From NCBI RefSeq assembly GCF_003053845.1, contig NZ_QAYG01000001.1, positions 186,001 to 250,000 of the forward strand: a stretch of 64,000 bases of DNA, written 5' to 3'. Each line of letters starts with the position of its first letter. The first letter of the stretch is position 1. A program made the translations under genes and the position numbers. Origin of the DNA: Breoghania corrubedonensis. GTDB taxonomy: Bacteria; Pseudomonadota; Alphaproteobacteria; Rhizobiales; Stappiaceae. A model generated the notes under the pieces. That model did not search any database. It had not been told where the DNA came from and saw only the letters and a list, made by a program, of their open reading frames with translations. Of this stretch, positions 62,859 through 64,000 are shown one piece after another.

Positions 62859-63689
62859 GATCACCAGGTGGCCCGGCACAGGGACGCCCTTCTCCGCGCG
62901 CACGGTGATGTCGTCCATCGCGAGCACGGTGAAGCCGTGCGCCTCCAGCGTGGAGCGAACATAGCCGCCCGACTGGGCATAGCGGCGGCTGTCGCCCAGA
63001 ATGTAGGGCTTGCCGGCAAACGACGCCGCGTCCAGCGTTTCAGTGGAAAAGGCGAACACGCCGCCGGCGTTCAGCCTGTCCGCGGCAGCGGCCACGATCG
63101 CCTCGATCGCCCCCAGATAGGGAAAGACATCAGTGGCGACGATCAGGTCCCAGCTCGGGCGGCTGTCGTCCTCTTCCTCGAATTCCTGCAGGAACTCCAC
63201 CGCCTCGCCGGTGTAGAGATCGGCATAGACGCCGCGATCGAAGGCGATCTCCACCATGCGTTCGGAAAGATCGACCCCCGTCATCGCATCGCAGATGTCG
63301 GAAAGCGCCAGGCCGGACAGACCTGTGCCACAACCGAGATCGAGAGCGCGCGGATGGGGGCCGGGCGCATGAGCCCGCAACGCGTCGTGCAAAAGAAGCG
63401 GCACGCAATAGCCGAGTTGGTCGACCAGGATCTCTTCGAAATCATCCGCGTGCTGATCGAAGAGCGTGGCGACATAGGCGTCCGGCATCTTCTCGGGCGC
63501 CTCGCCCCTGCCCATCGCGGCAAGGCGGATGGTGATACCGCAATGGTCGGCGGGATCAATCTTCAGCGCTTCTCGATAGGCGGCAACCGCCGCCGGCACG
63601 TCTCCGTCGCGTTCCAGTTGCAGGCCGCGGTTGTAGGCCTCCGCCAGAGCCTCTTCGTCGAAACCGGCCTCTTCTTCGAAATCGTCCAT
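62844..63689 (-). CDS. TPR-containing class I methyltransferase
   Basis: 281 residues. Residues about 1-50 hold an acidic start and a TPR-like helix pair (GLQLERDGDVPAAVAAYREALKIDP), followed by a SAM-binding Rossmann domain (about 95-220) with LDLGCGTGLSGLAL and the acidic loop MTGVDLSERMVEIA, IVATDVFPYLGAIEAIV, GGVFAFSTETL. This two-domain type, with a TPR before the methyltransferase domain, occurs in alphaproteobacteria with no assigned substrate. The stop codon lies in the loop of a perfect hairpin. Confidence 0.88.
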   Translation of the reverse strand: MDDFEEEAGFDEEALAEAYNRGLQLERDGDVPAAVAAYREALKIDPADHCGITIRLAAMGRGEAPEKMPDAYVATLFDQHADDFEEILVDQLGYCVPLLLHDALRAHAPGPHPRALDLGCGTGLSGLALSDICDAMTGVDLSERMVEIAFDRGVYADLYTGEAVEFLQEFEEEDDSRPSWDLIVATDVFPYLGAIEAIVAAAADRLNAGGVFAFSTETLDAASFAGKPYILGDSRRYAQSGGYVRSTLEAHGFTVLAMDDITVRAEKGVPVPGHLVIARKG

Positions 63690-64000
63690 GACACGCGCCT
63701 TCTTTCAGCAAGGTGAGCCCTGATAGGCACAGGCACGAGGGATGGCAAGAGGCCGAGGCGCAGCCATCGCTTTCCGGCGCAGGTCAGGCTCCGATCGCCG
63801 GTCCGTCTCTTTCCGGTTCCGCTTGAAATCGAGGAAGAAATTCCGGCATGTGTCGACGTGCGGGACCACATCGCATCTGCGGAAGCCTCAGGCGTATTTT
63901 CCGTTTCATCAGAATGTTTGATATAGGCCATGAATAGTTTTGACTTATCAACATGGACGCACGGTCCTATAGCCAAGATATGTCCGGGAAAGAACTGAGC
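63690..64000. other. Right-edge intergenic region
   Basis: 311 bases upstream of the TPR-methyltransferase gene. The last part is a little A+T-rich and may contain its promoter. Minus-strand frames here continue only as low-complexity shadows. The adjacent gene must lie beyond the window. Confidence 0.35.

Noticed and set aside
63563-63976. 137-codon minus-strand frame at the right edge
   Set aside because: It overlaps the 5' end of the TPR-methyltransferase gene in another frame and has low-complexity basic composition.
1-64000. tRNA or rRNA genes
   Set aside because: I looked for T-loop (GTTCGAATC-like) and rRNA core motifs on both strands by eye and found none; a dedicated scan would be more sensitive.

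Overview
The window is a stretch of high-G+C chromosome from an alphaproteobacterium, most likely a free-living member of the Hyphomicrobiales (Rhizobiales). The evidence is a GcrA cell-cycle regulator, a phoR-pstSCAB-phoU-phoB cluster whose PstA and PstC carry long alphaproteobacterial N-terminal extensions, the argD-argF-hslO operon, xseB next to dxs, and several small families common in this order (DUF1344, DUF1499, RT0821/Lpp0805-type lipoprotein). No rRNA, tRNA, CRISPR array, prophage or insertion sequence was recognised. Genes are tightly packed on both strands and the content is mostly core metabolism and physiology.

Layout. 1-7.2 kb: the end of a family 3 solute-binding protein, a sterol desaturase-like enzyme, a small alpha/beta hydrolase and a two-gene RND efflux operon. 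7.5-11.5 kb: hslO, argF and argD in one translationally coupled operon, then divergent gcrA. 12-21.8 kb: the phosphate block. PhoR/PhoB sense and regulate, PstSCAB imports phosphate, PhoU couples the two, and a divergent PPK2 polyphosphate kinase sits beside phoR across a 13-bp minisatellite. 21.8-31.2 kb: a LysR regulator, CorA, an acyl-CoA ligase, DUF1499, a metallo-beta-lactamase fold hydrolase, pdxH, a lipoprotein and a J-domain protein. 31.5-35 kb: a fatty-acid degradation set (acyl-CoA dehydrogenase, enoyl-CoA hydratase, SDR). 35-40.4 kb: threonylcarbamoyl-AMP synthase, a likely small RNA, a histone-deacetylase-fold protein, xseB and dxs.

40.7-50 kb: an MFS transporter and a copper-delivery group (Cys/His-rich small protein, PCuAC with a Met-rich repeat tail, SCO) lie between dxs and tlyA. 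They are followed by two RNA methyltransferases, another methyltransferase, and alanine dehydrogenase divergent from an Lrp/AsnC regulator. 50-64 kb: a riboflavin-pathway RibB protein with an N-terminal helix-turn-helix, aroC, two convergent TrkH potassium transporters, DUF1344, a histidine phosphatase, a large chemoreceptor, fabI, an FAD-linked oxidase and a TPR-methyltransferase.

The most interesting items are: (1) the HTH-RibB(X) fusion, whose apparently leaderless promoter is overlapped by one of two identical-type 17-bp dyads, suggesting an enzyme that represses its own gene; (2) a candidate trans-acting small RNA at about 36.34-36.45 kb with a CUCCUCCC anti-Shine-Dalgarno loop and a very strong terminator; and (3) tandem 22-bp-phased PhoB boxes far upstream of pstS.
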